Assembly (NCBI RefSeq): GCF_001029435.1
Contig: NZ_LDOV01000031.1
Location: 1 to 64,000 of the forward strand
Length of the DNA: 64,000 nt
DNA from: Photobacterium aphoticum
Lineage (GTDB): Bacteria > Pseudomonadota > Gammaproteobacteria > Enterobacterales > Vibrionaceae
Direction: 5' to 3'
Below, piece by piece: positions 27,147 through 36,373 of the stretch. Within the stretch, counting starts at the first letter, position 1, and each line of letters begins with the position of its first letter. The notes below the pieces were generated by a model, which did not search any database, was not told where the DNA came from, and saw only the letters and a list, made by a program, of their open reading frames with translations. The translations under genes and the position numbers were made by a program.

Positions 27147-27399
27147 AACTCACCTACACTTCTTTATAACGGCTGCGAAACTTATCACCGTCGCTTATCG
27201 GGATCAAAAAGAATTGCCGTTTTTCGCCGAATATCGCTGCTAAATCGTAATGACTCTTATTCCATGGCGATATTGGGTGGGATTTGTCCGTGAGGGGCGG
27301 AAGTGCTTGCACTTTGCAGATGGGGCGGCTATAAAACCGCCTTCGAGGTAAGACTGCCCTGCAACCTTGGGGGGCGGCGAAGTAACAGAAGGCAGCGTG

Positions 27400-27834
27400 A
27401 TGACACACTATTGGCAAGAAAAAGATTTGAAAGCAATGACCGATCAAGAGTGGGAAGCCCTGTGTGACGGTTGCGGTAAATGCTGCCTGCATAAGTTGAT
27501 CGATGACGATACCGACGAGATCTACTACACCAATGTGGCGTGTAGCCTGCTGGATAACAAAACCTGTTCATGCCGCGACTACCCAAACCGTTTTGAATCC
27601 GGTGAAGAGTGTCTGAAGCTGACACGTGAGCGCATCGACGAGTTCGTATGGCTGCCGGAAACGTGCGCATACCGTTTGCTGGCAGAAGGCAAACCACTAC
27701 CAGAATGGCACCCACTGCTGACCGGCTCAAAAGAGGCAATGCATGCAGCGGATGAATCAGTACGTGACAAAGTCGTATACGAAATCGACGTGATCGACTG
27801 GGAAGACCACATTTTGAATCACCCGAATCGTTAA
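27400..27834 (+). CDS. ycgN: YcgN family (UPF0260) cysteine cluster protein
   Basis: A 144-residue protein nearly collinear with E. coli YcgN: [24 protein letters not shown], then a second Cys group in [11 protein letters not shown] and EECLKLT, then [27 protein letters not shown]. It probably binds a metal; its role is unknown. I set the start at the ATG at 27400, with AAGG upstream. Confidence 0.9.
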   Translation: MTHYWQEKDLKAMTDQEWEALCDGCGKCCLHKLIDDDTDEIYYTNVACSLLDNKTCSCRDYPNRFESGEECLKLTRERIDEFVWLPETCAYRLLAEGKPLPEWHPLLTGSKEAMHAADESVRDKVVYEIDVIDWEDHILNHPNR

Positions 27835-27868
27835 TTTCGGTTAACTGATTGATTAAAATGACAGATAT

Positions 27869-27902
27869 AAAAAAACGGAGACCGCAGGGTCTCCGTTTTT
27901 GT
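27869..27902. terminator. Bidirectional terminator ycgN / dusC
   Basis: AACGGAGACC (27874-27883) pairs with GGTCTCCGTT (27888-27897) with A and T runs on both sides, between converging genes. Confidence 0.92.
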
Positions 27903-27917
27903 TTGTGTCTTTTGTGC

Positions 27918-28868
27918 TTACGCCACTGAATCTTGCTGTGCTTGCTGCAAAATCGCCACGATAGGGGCGGCTTTGTTGTGGGCGCGGATATCGGAAAACA
28001 GCGCTTGAGCCTGTGGGTATTCATGGCGCAGGTACGCGAACCACTGCTTGATGCGGTTCGGGTAGTACAGGCCTTTATCCCCTTTGATTTCGTAGGTGGA
28101 GTACTTCAATAGCAGCTCCAGCACGTGCTCCCAGTCCATGTGGGCGTGGTTGTGTTTCACCACATTGCCCAGGTTAGGCAGGTTGATGGCACCACGACAC
28201 ACCATCAGCGCGTCAGAGCCCGTGACTTCCATACAGCGCTGACCGTCTTCGTAAGTCCAAATTTCCCCATTGGCGATAATCGGCTGGCTGATCTTGGTTT
28301 TTAGCTGGCGAATGTAATCCCACTTAATGGCATCGGCTTTGTAGCCGTCGGTTTTGGTACGGGCATGCACCACGATTTCATCAGCACCGGCTTGGGCTAC
28401 CGCATCGGCAATTTCAAAACAGTGCTCAGGATCGTCCCAACCCAAACGGACTTTCGCCGTTACAGGTAAGCGAGGATCGGTGGCTTCACGCACGGCTTTG
28501 ACGATATCGTACATCAGGGCAGGGTCTTGCAGCAGTACCGCACCACCACGGCTCTTATTGACCGATTTAGCTGGGCAACCAAAGTTGATATCGATACCCG
28601 GTGAGCCCAGTTGTACCGCGCGGTGGGCATTTTCTGCCAGCCAGTGAGGGTCTTGTCCCAATAGCTGTACACGCACAGGGGTGCCAGACAGGGTTTTGCC
28701 CCCTTGGCGCAGCTCAGGGCACAGGCGGTAGAACACACTATTTGGCAGTAGCTGATCAACGACACGGACAAATTCTGTCACACACAAATCGTAGTCATTG
28801 ATTTCAGTTAGCATTTCCCGCATCAGGTGATCCACGACACCTTCCATTGGGCCTAAAATTACTCGCAT
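27918..28868 (-). CDS. dusC: tRNA-dihydrouridine(16) synthase DusC
   Basis: FMN-dependent reductase that makes dihydrouridine in tRNA (position 16 for E. coli DusC). It has 316 residues (E. coli 315). The catalytic Cys98 lies in NFGCPAKSVNKSRGG, with GPMEGVVD at the start of the TIM barrel and VHARTKTDGY for phosphate binding. I chose the ATG at 28868 (MRVILGPMEG) instead of a start 15 codons upstream. Confidence 0.94.
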   Translation of the reverse strand: MRVILGPMEGVVDHLMREMLTEINDYDLCVTEFVRVVDQLLPNSVFYRLCPELRQGGKTLSGTPVRVQLLGQDPHWLAENAHRAVQLGSPGIDINFGCPAKSVNKSRGGAVLLQDPALMYDIVKAVREATDPRLPVTAKVRLGWDDPEHCFEIADAVAQAGADEIVVHARTKTDGYKADAIKWDYIRQLKTKISQPIIANGEIWTYEDGQRCMEVTGSDALMVCRGAINLPNLGNVVKHNHAHMDWEHVLELLLKYSTYEIKGDKGLYYPNRIKQWFAYLRHEYPQAQALFSDIRAHNKAAPIVAILQQAQQDSVA

Positions 28869-28938
28869 GGGTTCTCTCTTGTCGCCGCTGGCGGTACGTC
28901 TGCCGGGGGCCAAATAGTGATAGATAGGGTGCGAGATT

Positions 28939-29625
28939 TTAGAGGGTAACGGCGGGCTTGTCTAATAACATCCGCCCTGACAGGGTCAGTACGGCGGGCA
29001 GTTCGCGACGGGTCGCAGCCAGTGCCAGTTCTATCATACGTTTGGCGACTTGCTCTGCCGGGATCGGATCCAGATTGGACAAGGGGCCGACCGCCAGTGG
29101 GTGCAGGGCATCGAAAATACTTTGTACCAGCAGTTCATCTTTACGCGGGGAGCCGCGCTCGCCACGCAGCGGACCGGGGCGGACGAAAATACAGTGCTCA
29201 AAGCCCATATTGATCAGCGCATGTTCCATTTTGCCTTTGCAGCGCAGGTAATGAGACGGAGAGCGGCGACTGGCAAACAAACTGGAAATCACCACAATGT
29301 GCTTCACACCCTGCGCTTTCATTTGCACGGCAACGTGTTTGACCAAGTGATAATCCACCGCTTCTAGAGCCTGACGGCTGCCCGCTTGTTTTTTGGTGGT
29401 ACCTAAACAGATAAAACCAAAATCCGGAGCGGGCAGGGTGCTGTCCCATTGCTCGATGTCGAGTGTCGGGTGGACAATTTGGTGCAGCTTACTGCTCAGG
29501 TGAGGCAGTTCGCGTCGACCGAGGGCATAGACGTGTTGGATGTCAGAACGCTTAAGCAAAAGATGGATGAGCTCATCGCCGACGAGTCCACTGGCACCGG
29601 CAATGATGGCATTGTGCAAAGTCAT
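28939..29625 (-). CDS. TIP30/HTATIP2-like NAD(P)-binding oxidoreductase
   Basis: A 228-residue atypical short-chain dehydrogenase. The dinucleotide motif GASGLVGDELI is at about 9-19 and the product resembles E. coli YraR and eukaryotic TIP30 (VISSLFASRRSPSHYLRCKGKME contains YxxxK). The substrate is unknown. It may be co-transcribed with the downstream dusC (70-base gap), with no terminator seen between them. Confidence 0.8.
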   Translation of the reverse strand: MTLHNAIIAGASGLVGDELIHLLLKRSDIQHVYALGRRELPHLSSKLHQIVHPTLDIEQWDSTLPAPDFGFICLGTTKKQAGSRQALEAVDYHLVKHVAVQMKAQGVKHIVVISSLFASRRSPSHYLRCKGKMEHALINMGFEHCIFVRPGPLRGERGSPRKDELLVQSIFDALHPLAVGPLSNLDPIPAEQVAKRMIELALAATRRELPAVLTLSGRMLLDKPAVTL

Positions 29626-29870
29626 GCTGTTCTCGGGAGTTGAATGGGCCTAAAACAGAGTCTTTTTTGCCACTCTTTGATAAACACATCAACCGTTTTA
29701 TCACTTGAACGGCATTTCTCTGCGCTAGCGCAATAACTTAGCACAACAAAGGGATGGCATATCATGCTGTGCATGGTCACCATCACCCTATCAACTTCCT
29801 TCTTCGAGGTCCCCATTTGTGGGTGCTTGGGTATATAATCGCGGTAATGATCGAACAGACGAGATAAAAC

Positions 29871-30518
29871 ATGACACAACTAATGACACTGCCTGACGCA
29901 TGGGAAGGTATGCCTGCGACCTTTATCGAAGGGGCGCTGTTGGCGGCCAATGCCAATCCAAAGCCATTAGTGCCTGAAGCGTGGTTGCCGACGCTGGTAA
30001 CGGGTGGTGTGGAAGAAGATGCCGCAGTGACCATCAGCCAAGCGGATCAAACCACCATTTTGAACCACTTTGAGATGCAGTACCGTTTGATCAAAGCCGG
30101 TGAATACGTCTTGCCTGCAGAGATTCGTTGGGATGAAGCACAAGGTCTGACCCCTGCGATGAGTGAGTTTGCAGCAGGCTTCCTGACGGTATGGCCATTG
30201 ATTGAGCCGGCATGGGGTGAGCAGGCGATGTCTGACGGCACCATGCGTATGCTCTCTGCTTTCATTACCACTTTGATGCTGATGGTCGACGAAGAAAATA
30301 CGCTGGCACAGATGGAAGAAGCGGGCGTGACTGGTATGCCAGCCCCTGCTGTGCTGTATGCCCAATTACCGTTGATGCTGAGCGAAGTGGTGATGGCGGC
30401 CGATGAGTGCCAGCAAGGTGCTGCGGCACAAGCGGTGAACCCGTATAAAGAAACCGGCCGTAACGATGAATGCGTCTGTGGCAGCGGTAAAAAGTTCAAG
30501 CAGTGCTGTGGTCAATAA
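29871..30518 (+). CDS. YecA/UPF0149-family protein with C-terminal SEC-C motif
   Basis: A 215-residue protein. The N-terminal helical domain resembles YecA/YgfB proteins (LPDAWEGMPATFIEGALLAA; FAAGFLTVW). The last 20 residues form a SEC-C zinc motif (NDECVCGSGKKFKQCC). E. coli YecA, with the same build, associates with ribosomes and Sec clients; that role is by analogy. A TATAAT at 29834-29839 lies 31 bases upstream but has no good -35. Confidence 0.78.
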   Translation: MTQLMTLPDAWEGMPATFIEGALLAANANPKPLVPEAWLPTLVTGGVEEDAAVTISQADQTTILNHFEMQYRLIKAGEYVLPAEIRWDEAQGLTPAMSEFAAGFLTVWPLIEPAWGEQAMSDGTMRMLSAFITTLMLMVDEENTLAQMEEAGVTGMPAPAVLYAQLPLMLSEVVMAADECQQGAAAQAVNPYKETGRNDECVCGSGKKFKQCCGQ

Positions 30519-30534
30519 GCCGGTATCTGACACC

Positions 30535-30936
30535 ATGACAGACAAGCAAACCCTGCTGGTGGTGGCGGGTGTGATCGTCAAAGACGGTCAGTACTTACTG
30601 ATGCAGCGTTTTGATCATGCCAGCCAAGGCGGCCTATGGGAGTTTCCGGGCGGCAAGGTGGAAGTGGGAGAAACCCCGGAGCAAGCCTTGACCCGTGAAC
30701 TGCAGGAAGAGCTGGCGATTGAAACGCACACTGGCGCGTTTCTGGCTGACAGCGTGTTTGATTACGGGGATAAAGTGATTCACCTGAAAGGGTACGTGTC
30801 ACACTGGCAGTCAGGCGACATTGCGCTGCACAGTCATCAGGCGGCTGTGTGGGTACCGCTTGAGGCGATCCGTGATTACACCTTGTGTCCGGCAGATTAC
30901 CCGATAGTCGATGCGCTGTTTGCTTTGCAAAGCTAG
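30535..30936 (+). CDS. NudG-like Nudix pyrophosphohydrolase
   Basis: A 133-residue Nudix protein resembling E. coli NudG (CTP and oxidised-nucleotide pyrophosphohydrolase): AGVIVKDGQYLLMQRFDHASQGGLWEFPGGKVEVGETPEQALTREL region. The Nudix box ends RELQEELAI, so the usual Gly before the final hydrophobic residue is Ala. Catalytic glutamates are present. I chose the ATG at 30535, 16 bases after the previous stop; no strong ribosome site, so coupled translation is likely. Confidence 0.83.
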   Translation: MTDKQTLLVVAGVIVKDGQYLLMQRFDHASQGGLWEFPGGKVEVGETPEQALTRELQEELAIETHTGAFLADSVFDYGDKVIHLKGYVSHWQSGDIALHSHQAAVWVPLEAIRDYTLCPADYPIVDALFALQS

Positions 30937-30968
30937 GGCGCATCGCAAAGCGACAAATTGCAGAGAAA

Positions 30969-31005
30969 CAAAAAGCGAGTGGTTGATAGCCACTCGCTTT
31001 TTTTT
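30969..31005. terminator. Bidirectional terminator nudG-like / dsbB
   Basis: AAAAGCGAGTGG (30971-30982) pairs with CCACTCGCTTTT (30990-31001), followed by more Ts. Confidence 0.9.
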
Positions 31006-31012
31006 CATTTCG

Positions 31013-31026
31013 CTCGAACCTCGAAC
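31013..31026. repeat. Two heptamer copies CTCGAAC
   Basis: CTCGAAC occurs twice in tandem between a terminator and the dsbB stop codon. Compare 57653-57666 and 125-220. Confidence 0.6.
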
Positions 31027-31031
31027 TGGAC

Positions 31032-31553
31032 TTACGCTTTTTTCTTCGCACCCAAGATTTGTGCTACGACGATCAATGCCAAGGCTGCAAGGTTAGCGGA
31101 GAAGATGACTTCCAACCATTGTGGCATGGTCAGGTTCATGAACTCCCACACGATTTTGCCACAGTCACCTGAGGCCGCGAACATCCACGGTACCCACTGA
31201 TCCAGTGGCGCCCATGCCGGGTAGTTGGTTTCTAGTCCACAACTGGCTGACCAAGGAAACTCAGGAAACTGGTAGCTCACGTGTTGGCTGGAAAGCATCA
31301 AACCGTGATAAGCGCTGTAACCCCAGCCGACCAAGCCCGCCCAACGGATCGCCGCATTTTGCGGCGCGATCATACCAATCAGCGCGGCAATACCGATCCC
31401 CATCATCGCAACGCGTTCATAGACACACATGACACACGGTGCCAGGTTCATCACGTGTTGAAAGAACAGGGCACAGCCTTCAAAGAAAATGATGAAGGCG
31501 AATAAGATCAGCCATGACAGGCGGCTTTTTGAAAATGAGTATAAAAATTCCAT
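31032..31553 (-). CDS. dsbB: Disulfide bond formation protein DsbB
   Basis: Inner-membrane quinone reductase that reoxidises periplasmic DsbA. It has 173 residues (E. coli 176) and four membrane helices. The redox cysteine pairs are Cys40/Cys43 (APCVMCVYER) and Cys105/Cys131. I chose the ATG at 31553 (MEFLYSFSKSR) over an upstream start. The dsbB-nhaB order matches E. coli. Confidence 0.95.
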   Translation of the reverse strand: MEFLYSFSKSRLSWLILFAFIIFFEGCALFFQHVMNLAPCVMCVYERVAMMGIGIAALIGMIAPQNAAIRWAGLVGWGYSAYHGLMLSSQHVSYQFPEFPWSASCGLETNYPAWAPLDQWVPWMFAASGDCGKIVWEFMNLTMPQWLEVIFSANLAALALIVVAQILGAKKKA

Positions 31554-31637
31554 CAACGGATTTCCTGAGTAACGCGTTCTCGTTCGCGAGAGTAACAAAA
31601 GTGAAAGTCACAAAAGTAGTGTTGCTCCCAAAAGTAC

Positions 31638-31662
31638 AAAGCCCTGATAGGTCAGGGCTTTG
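31638..31662 (-). terminator. Probable weak terminator of nhaB
   Basis: A symmetric stem, CAAAGCCCTGA/TCAGGGCTTTG with a TAGG loop, between nhaB and dsbB. On the minus strand it is followed by GTACTTTTGG, a broken T tract, so read-through to dsbB is possible. Confidence 0.55.
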
Positions 31663-31711
31663 TGTTTAGGATAGCTGATTATTAGTCAATGAAACTGACA
31701 AATAATTCCCA

Positions 31712-33301
31712 TTAATGGCCAACAGCTTGTGAACTCGCTTCCACAACCTGCTTCGCGGCTTCTAGCCAGCCCATGTCGTAGAACCACTGTGTCATTGGAA
31801 CCAGCGTGAATTCGATACATGCCAGACCAACCAGCGACAGCACGATGGTGTATGGCAGTGCCATGTAAACCATGCGGCCGTAAGACAAGCGGATAAGCGG
31901 TGCCAGTGCCGATGTCAGTGCAAACAAGAAGGCCGCCTGACCGTTTGGCGTGGCAACAGACGGCAGGTTAGTACCGGTGTTGATGGCAACTGCTAGCATG
32001 TCGAACTGATCACGCGTGATGATACCGTTCGTTAGCGCCGCTTTCACTTCGTTGATGTAAACCGTACCCACGAACACGTTGTCCGATACCATCGACAACA
32101 GGCCGTTCGCCACGTAGAACATGCTCATCTGCGCGCTGCCTTCCATCTGCAATACCATCTGGATCACAGGGGCAAACAGCTTCTGGTCAATGATAACCGC
32201 AACGATAGAGAAGAAGACCGCCAATAGGGCTGTAAACGGCAACGCTTCTTCAAACGCTTTACCTAGTGCGTGCTCTTCGGTGATACCGGTGAACGACGTC
32301 GCCAGGATGATCACGGTTAGACCGATAATACCAACAGCGGCCAGGTGCATCGCCAGTGCCACAATCAACCATACTGCGATAACCGCTTGTACAATCAGTT
32401 TTGCGTAGTCTAGGTTCGTACGGGTTTTGCGCTCTTCATTGTCAAACGCTTCCAAAATATGACGTACGTTTTCTGGTAGTGCAGTACCGTAACCACACAG
32501 TTTGAATTTTTCTACCAGGACACAGGTCGCGATACCACACAGGAACACAGGAATCGTCACTGGTGCCATGCGGATAATGAATTCACCAAACTGCCAGCCA
32601 GCACGGTCTGCAATGATCAGGTTTTGAGGCTCACCCACCATGGTCATTACACCACCCAGCGCCGTACCCACACCTGCGTGCATTAGCAGGCTACGTAGGA
32701 ACGCACGGTAGTTTTCCAGATCATCACGGCTCACTTCCTGGATGTTGTTATCCGACGTGTGGTCGTGTGCGGCATGTGGCTCTTGGCCTGATGCAACTTT
32801 GTGGTAGATGCTGTAGAAGCCTACCGTTACGCTGATCACTACCGCGATAACGGTTAGCGCATCAAGGAAGGCAGACAAGAACGCCGCCATCACACAGAAT
32901 GCCAGTGATAGTAGAGTCTTAGAGCGAATGCTGATCAGAATTTTGGTGAAGATGAATAGCAGAAGCTGCTTCATGAAGTAGATGCCGGCGACCATGAAGA
33001 CCAGCAGCAAGAGCACTTCGATGTTTGCGACAATTTCATGCTTAACCATTTCAGGGCTGGTCATGCCGATGGCGACCGCCTCAATGGCCAGTAGACCACC
33101 TGGTTGCAATGGGTAGCATTTTAATGCCATTGCCAAAGTGAAGATGAATTCAATCACCAGTAGCCAGCCAGCTACGAAAGGATCAATCAGGAAGAAAACA
33201 ATGGGGTTAATGATCAAAAAGGCGATGATCGCGACTTTATACCAATCAGGCGCTTTGCCTAAAAAGTTTTTTATAAAGGCGTTCCCTAGCGAAATTGCCA
33301 T
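31712..33301 (-). CDS. nhaB: Sodium/proton antiporter NhaB
   Basis: Twelve-segment inner-membrane Na+/H+ antiporter for sodium and pH homeostasis, expected in a marine or halophilic organism. It has 529 residues, the normal length for the family, starting [38 protein letters not shown] carries the acidic residue in a membrane segment, and a His-rich cytosolic loop ([10 protein letters not shown]) lies near 177-186. It is divergent from fadR, as in E. coli. Confidence 0.95.
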   Translation of the reverse strand: MAISLGNAFIKNFLGKAPDWYKVAIIAFLIINPIVFFLIDPFVAGWLLVIEFIFTLAMALKCYPLQPGGLLAIEAVAIGMTSPEMVKHEIVANIEVLLLLVFMVAGIYFMKQLLLFIFTKILISIRSKTLLSLAFCVMAAFLSAFLDALTVIAVVISVTVGFYSIYHKVASGQEPHAAHDHTSDNNIQEVSRDDLENYRAFLRSLLMHAGVGTALGGVMTMVGEPQNLIIADRAGWQFGEFIIRMAPVTIPVFLCGIATCVLVEKFKLCGYGTALPENVRHILEAFDNEERKTRTNLDYAKLIVQAVIAVWLIVALAMHLAAVGIIGLTVIILATSFTGITEEHALGKAFEEALPFTALLAVFFSIVAVIIDQKLFAPVIQMVLQMEGSAQMSMFYVANGLLSMVSDNVFVGTVYINEVKAALTNGIITRDQFDMLAVAINTGTNLPSVATPNGQAAFLFALTSALAPLIRLSYGRMVYMALPYTIVLSLVGLACIEFTLVPMTQWFYDMGWLEAAKQVVEASSQAVGH

Positions 33302-33842
33302 GTGTCTGAGTCTCTATAAATACGCAATGGATAGGTAGGGCTGATCGCTATCTGGCCTTGTCATCCGAGAGCAAGGTAACCATTTTGTTATTATTCTGGT
33401 TAAATGTTCTTAGAGACTCTTTAAGCTAAACACCCTGACGGGCATTGGCATTTAACTTAAAGTAGGCAGCAGCATCCTTTCAGCTCCCAGTGATAAAACG
33501 TGCTAACTCTACCGTGAGATCGTTTTCAGTCAAGTGCTTAAAGATGAACTTATTTCAGTTTGTGAAACTTCATCAAAAAACGCGGGCTACATTCAAGAAC
33601 TCCAGCGAGTTTTGAAATATATGCTTACACATTTCAAATTACGTTGAGCTTCATCAAACTTGTGTTTCATGGAACTTGATTAATAAAACGGTGTGCCAAT
33701 TGAAAACTAGATGCATATAAATTGTAACGATTTCCTGCTCGCAGGCAGGGCTTCTTTTGGGTTTTGGGTAGGCAATAGGTGAATACTGGTGGTATGATGA
33801 GTTAATAAAAATAGAGCAAGAAGCAACTGGAAAATTAATCAG
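33302..33842. other. Divergent intergenic region nhaB-fadR
   Basis: 541 bases with no gene. The sequence CTTCATCAAA occurs twice in direct orientation, in TGTGAAACTTCATCAAAA (about 33563-33580) and GAGCTTCATCAAACTTG (about 33646-33662). The second is followed by a partial inverted copy (TGTTTCATGGAACTTGA). These may be operator half-sites. No FadR consensus was found. Confidence 0.5.
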
Positions 33843-34694
33843 ATGGTAATAAAGGCGGATAGCCCAGCAACATTTGCTGAGAAATATATTATAGAGAGTA
33901 TCTGGAATAATCACTTCCCGCAGGGCTCAATCCTTCCCGCAGAACGAGAGTTGTCGGAGCTCATTGGAGTAACGCGTACAACCCTTCGTGAGGTATTGCA
34001 GCGTTTGGCGCGTGATGGCTGGTTGACCATTCAGCATGGTAAACCGACTCGAGTGAACAACTACATGGACACCTCGGGTCTCAGCATTTTGGATACACTG
34101 ATTACCTTAGATGGACAGGACGTTCAGGGCGTATTGGAAGATTTGCTTTCAGCGCGTACCGATATTAGTAGTGTATACATGCGCTATGCCGTGAAAGGTA
34201 ACTCAGATGAATCTGCGGCATTGATCGACAGCATCATTGAAGAGTGTGAACGTTTATTGCAAGCCGAAAGCTTTGCTGACTACATGGAAGCGAGCGATAT
34301 CAAGGCTGAGCTGACACAAGAAGTGAAAAAAATCGTCGATAAATACGGTAAGGAAGATCCTGAACTGTGTGAAGCGATTTGCCGCGCGCGCGCATTCAAC
34401 TACTTTGACTACCGTATGTTCCAGGGCATGGCAGCAAAATCAGGCAACACTTTGTACGTGTTGACCATTAATGGTTTGCGTAAGATCTACACCCGTGTCG
34501 GTGGTTACTACTTTATGTCGAAAGAAGCGTGCGAATTGGCACTGGATTTCTACCGCGACATGAAATTGTTCTGTGAAAAGCAGCAGCCTGAACTTGTGGC
34601 AGATCGTATCCGCAAATACGGTCGTGAGAGTGGGGCGATTTGGTACGCGAACCGTATTGAAATCGCACGCTACCTGTTTGAAGAAGAGCAGTGA
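33843..34694 (+). CDS. fadR: Fatty acid metabolism regulator FadR (Vibrio type)
   Basis: GntR-family regulator that represses fatty-acid degradation and activates unsaturated fatty-acid synthesis; long-chain acyl-CoA releases it from DNA. It has 283 residues against 239 in E. coli. The winged helix is at about 10-75 (LPAERELSELIGVTRTTLREVLQRLARDGW). The extra residues sit around 135-180 and match the roughly 40-residue insertion described in Vibrio FadR, where it adds a second ligand-binding site. A FadR-type operator is present before fadH in this window. Confidence 0.95.
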   Translation: MVIKADSPATFAEKYIIESIWNNHFPQGSILPAERELSELIGVTRTTLREVLQRLARDGWLTIQHGKPTRVNNYMDTSGLSILDTLITLDGQDVQGVLEDLLSARTDISSVYMRYAVKGNSDESAALIDSIIEECERLLQAESFADYMEASDIKAELTQEVKKIVDKYGKEDPELCEAICRARAFNYFDYRMFQGMAAKSGNTLYVLTINGLRKIYTRVGGYYFMSKEACELALDFYRDMKLFCEKQQPELVADRIRKYGRESGAIWYANRIEIARYLFEEEQ

Positions 34695-34735
34695 TCCGCT
34701 AATGCCTGCTGTGAGTTGACGTTAACGTCACACAT

Positions 34736-34767
34736 AAAAAAGAGATGCCAATGGGCATCTCTTTTTG
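34736..34767. terminator. Bidirectional terminator fadR / spoVR
   Basis: AAAAAGAGATGCC pairs with GGCATCTCTTTTT, between converging genes. Confidence 0.9.
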
Positions 34768-34821
34768 TTTGTACGCGTCTTTTTTACATTTGTGTCAGGG
34801 TGTTGCCACCCCAACGGACGG

Positions 34822-36351
34822 TTAGATATCGGTATTGTACTGCGTGCGAGTCGGACACGCGCCCAGTAATTGGGTACGACCATCTGCAAGCTCTTCTTCC
34901 AGCGTGACCTCAAAACCCCATAAGCGGTGCAAATGCTTCAGCACTTCTTGTTGGCTATTGGCCAGTGGAATACGGTTGTGTGGTACATAGCGCAGGGTGA
35001 GTGAGCGATCTCCTTTTAGCGCCACATTCCAAACCTGAATATTGGGCTCGTTGTTACTCAGGTTGTACTGCGATGACAGCTTCTCCCGAATGGCGCGATA
35101 CCCTTCTTCATTATGAATGGCACTGACTTCCACATAGTTATGGCGGTCATCGTCATTGACGGCAAACAGCTTAAAGTCACGGATCACTTTTGGTGACAGG
35201 AATTGGCTGATGAAGCTTTCATCCTTGAAGTTCTCCATGGCAAAGTGCAGGGTGTCTAACCAGTCTTTACCGGCAATGTCAGGGAACCAGTGTTTGTCTT
35301 CTTCGGTCGGATCTTCACAGATGCGGCGAATGTCCTGGAACATGGCAAAGCCAAGCGCATACGGGTTGATCCCGCTATAGTACGGGCTGTTGTAGTCTGG
35401 TTGTGCCACCACATTGGTATGACTGTGTAAAAACTCAATGATAAAGCGTTCGCTCACCAAGCCTTCATCATAGAGGTGGTTCAAGATGGTATAGTGCCAG
35501 AAGGTCGCCCAACCTTCGTTCATCACCTGCGTTTGTTTCTGCGGGTAGAAATACTGGCTGACTTTACGCACAATCCGTACGATTTCACGTTGCCATGGCT
35601 CTAACAGCGGAGCATGTTTTTCAATGAAGTACAGAATGTTTTCCTGCGGTTCAGCCGGATAGCGGGCTTCTTCTAACACTGACTCTTTTTCCTGCTGGAC
35701 CGGAATGGTGCGCCATAGGGCGTTCACTTGGGTTTGCAGGTAATCTTCCCGCGCTTTCTGACGCGCCTTTTCTTCAACCATGGAGATTTTCTGCGGACGT
35801 TTGTAACGATCCACGCCATAGTTCATCAAGGCATGGCAGGAGTCGAGCAGCTTCTCGACATCGTCCACCCCGTACTTTTCTTCACATTCGGTGATGTATT
35901 TACGGGCGAATAACAGGTAGTCGACGATGGAGCTGGCATCGGTCCACGTCTTAAACAGGTAATTGCCTTTGAAAAACGAGTTATGGCCATAACAGGCGTG
36001 TGCCATAACGAGCGCCTGCATGGTGATGGTATTTTCTTCCATTAAGTAAGCAATACACGGATCGGAGTTGATGACAATTTCGTACGCCAACCCCATTTGT
36101 CCGTGCTTGTAACCCCGTTCGGTTTCAATAAAGCGCTTACCGAACGACCAGTGATGGTAATTGATAGGCATCCCGATACTGGAATAGGCATCCATCATCT
36201 GTTCAGCCGTGATCACTTCGATCTGATTGGGGTAGGTGTCGAGTCGGTAGTGCTGGGCGACACGCTTAATTTCCTGGTGGTACGTTTCCAATAGATCGAA
36301 TGTCCAATCTGGACCATCACTGAGTGTTTTGTTTTTAATGCTTGTCTCCAT
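34822..36351 (-). CDS. ycgB: SpoVR family protein (YcgB)
   Basis: A 509-residue SpoVR-family protein (E. coli YcgB 510). The family is needed for spore cortex formation in Bacillus; in enterobacteria it is an RpoS-linked protein of unknown biochemistry. Conserved segments include DWTFDLLE near the start and NEGWATFWHYTILNHLYDEG in the middle. It is the last gene of yeaG-yeaH-ycgB, 22 bases after yeaH. In E. coli ycgB is also next to fadR but far from yeaGH. Confidence 0.93.
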   Translation of the reverse strand: METSIKNKTLSDGPDWTFDLLETYHQEIKRVAQHYRLDTYPNQIEVITAEQMMDAYSSIGMPINYHHWSFGKRFIETERGYKHGQMGLAYEIVINSDPCIAYLMEENTITMQALVMAHACYGHNSFFKGNYLFKTWTDASSIVDYLLFARKYITECEEKYGVDDVEKLLDSCHALMNYGVDRYKRPQKISMVEEKARQKAREDYLQTQVNALWRTIPVQQEKESVLEEARYPAEPQENILYFIEKHAPLLEPWQREIVRIVRKVSQYFYPQKQTQVMNEGWATFWHYTILNHLYDEGLVSERFIIEFLHSHTNVVAQPDYNSPYYSGINPYALGFAMFQDIRRICEDPTEEDKHWFPDIAGKDWLDTLHFAMENFKDESFISQFLSPKVIRDFKLFAVNDDDRHNYVEVSAIHNEEGYRAIREKLSSQYNLSNNEPNIQVWNVALKGDRSLTLRYVPHNRIPLANSQQEVLKHLHRLWGFEVTLEEELADGRTQLLGACPTRTQYNTDI

Positions 36352-36373
36352 AGCACACTCCCCCTAAAGCGTC

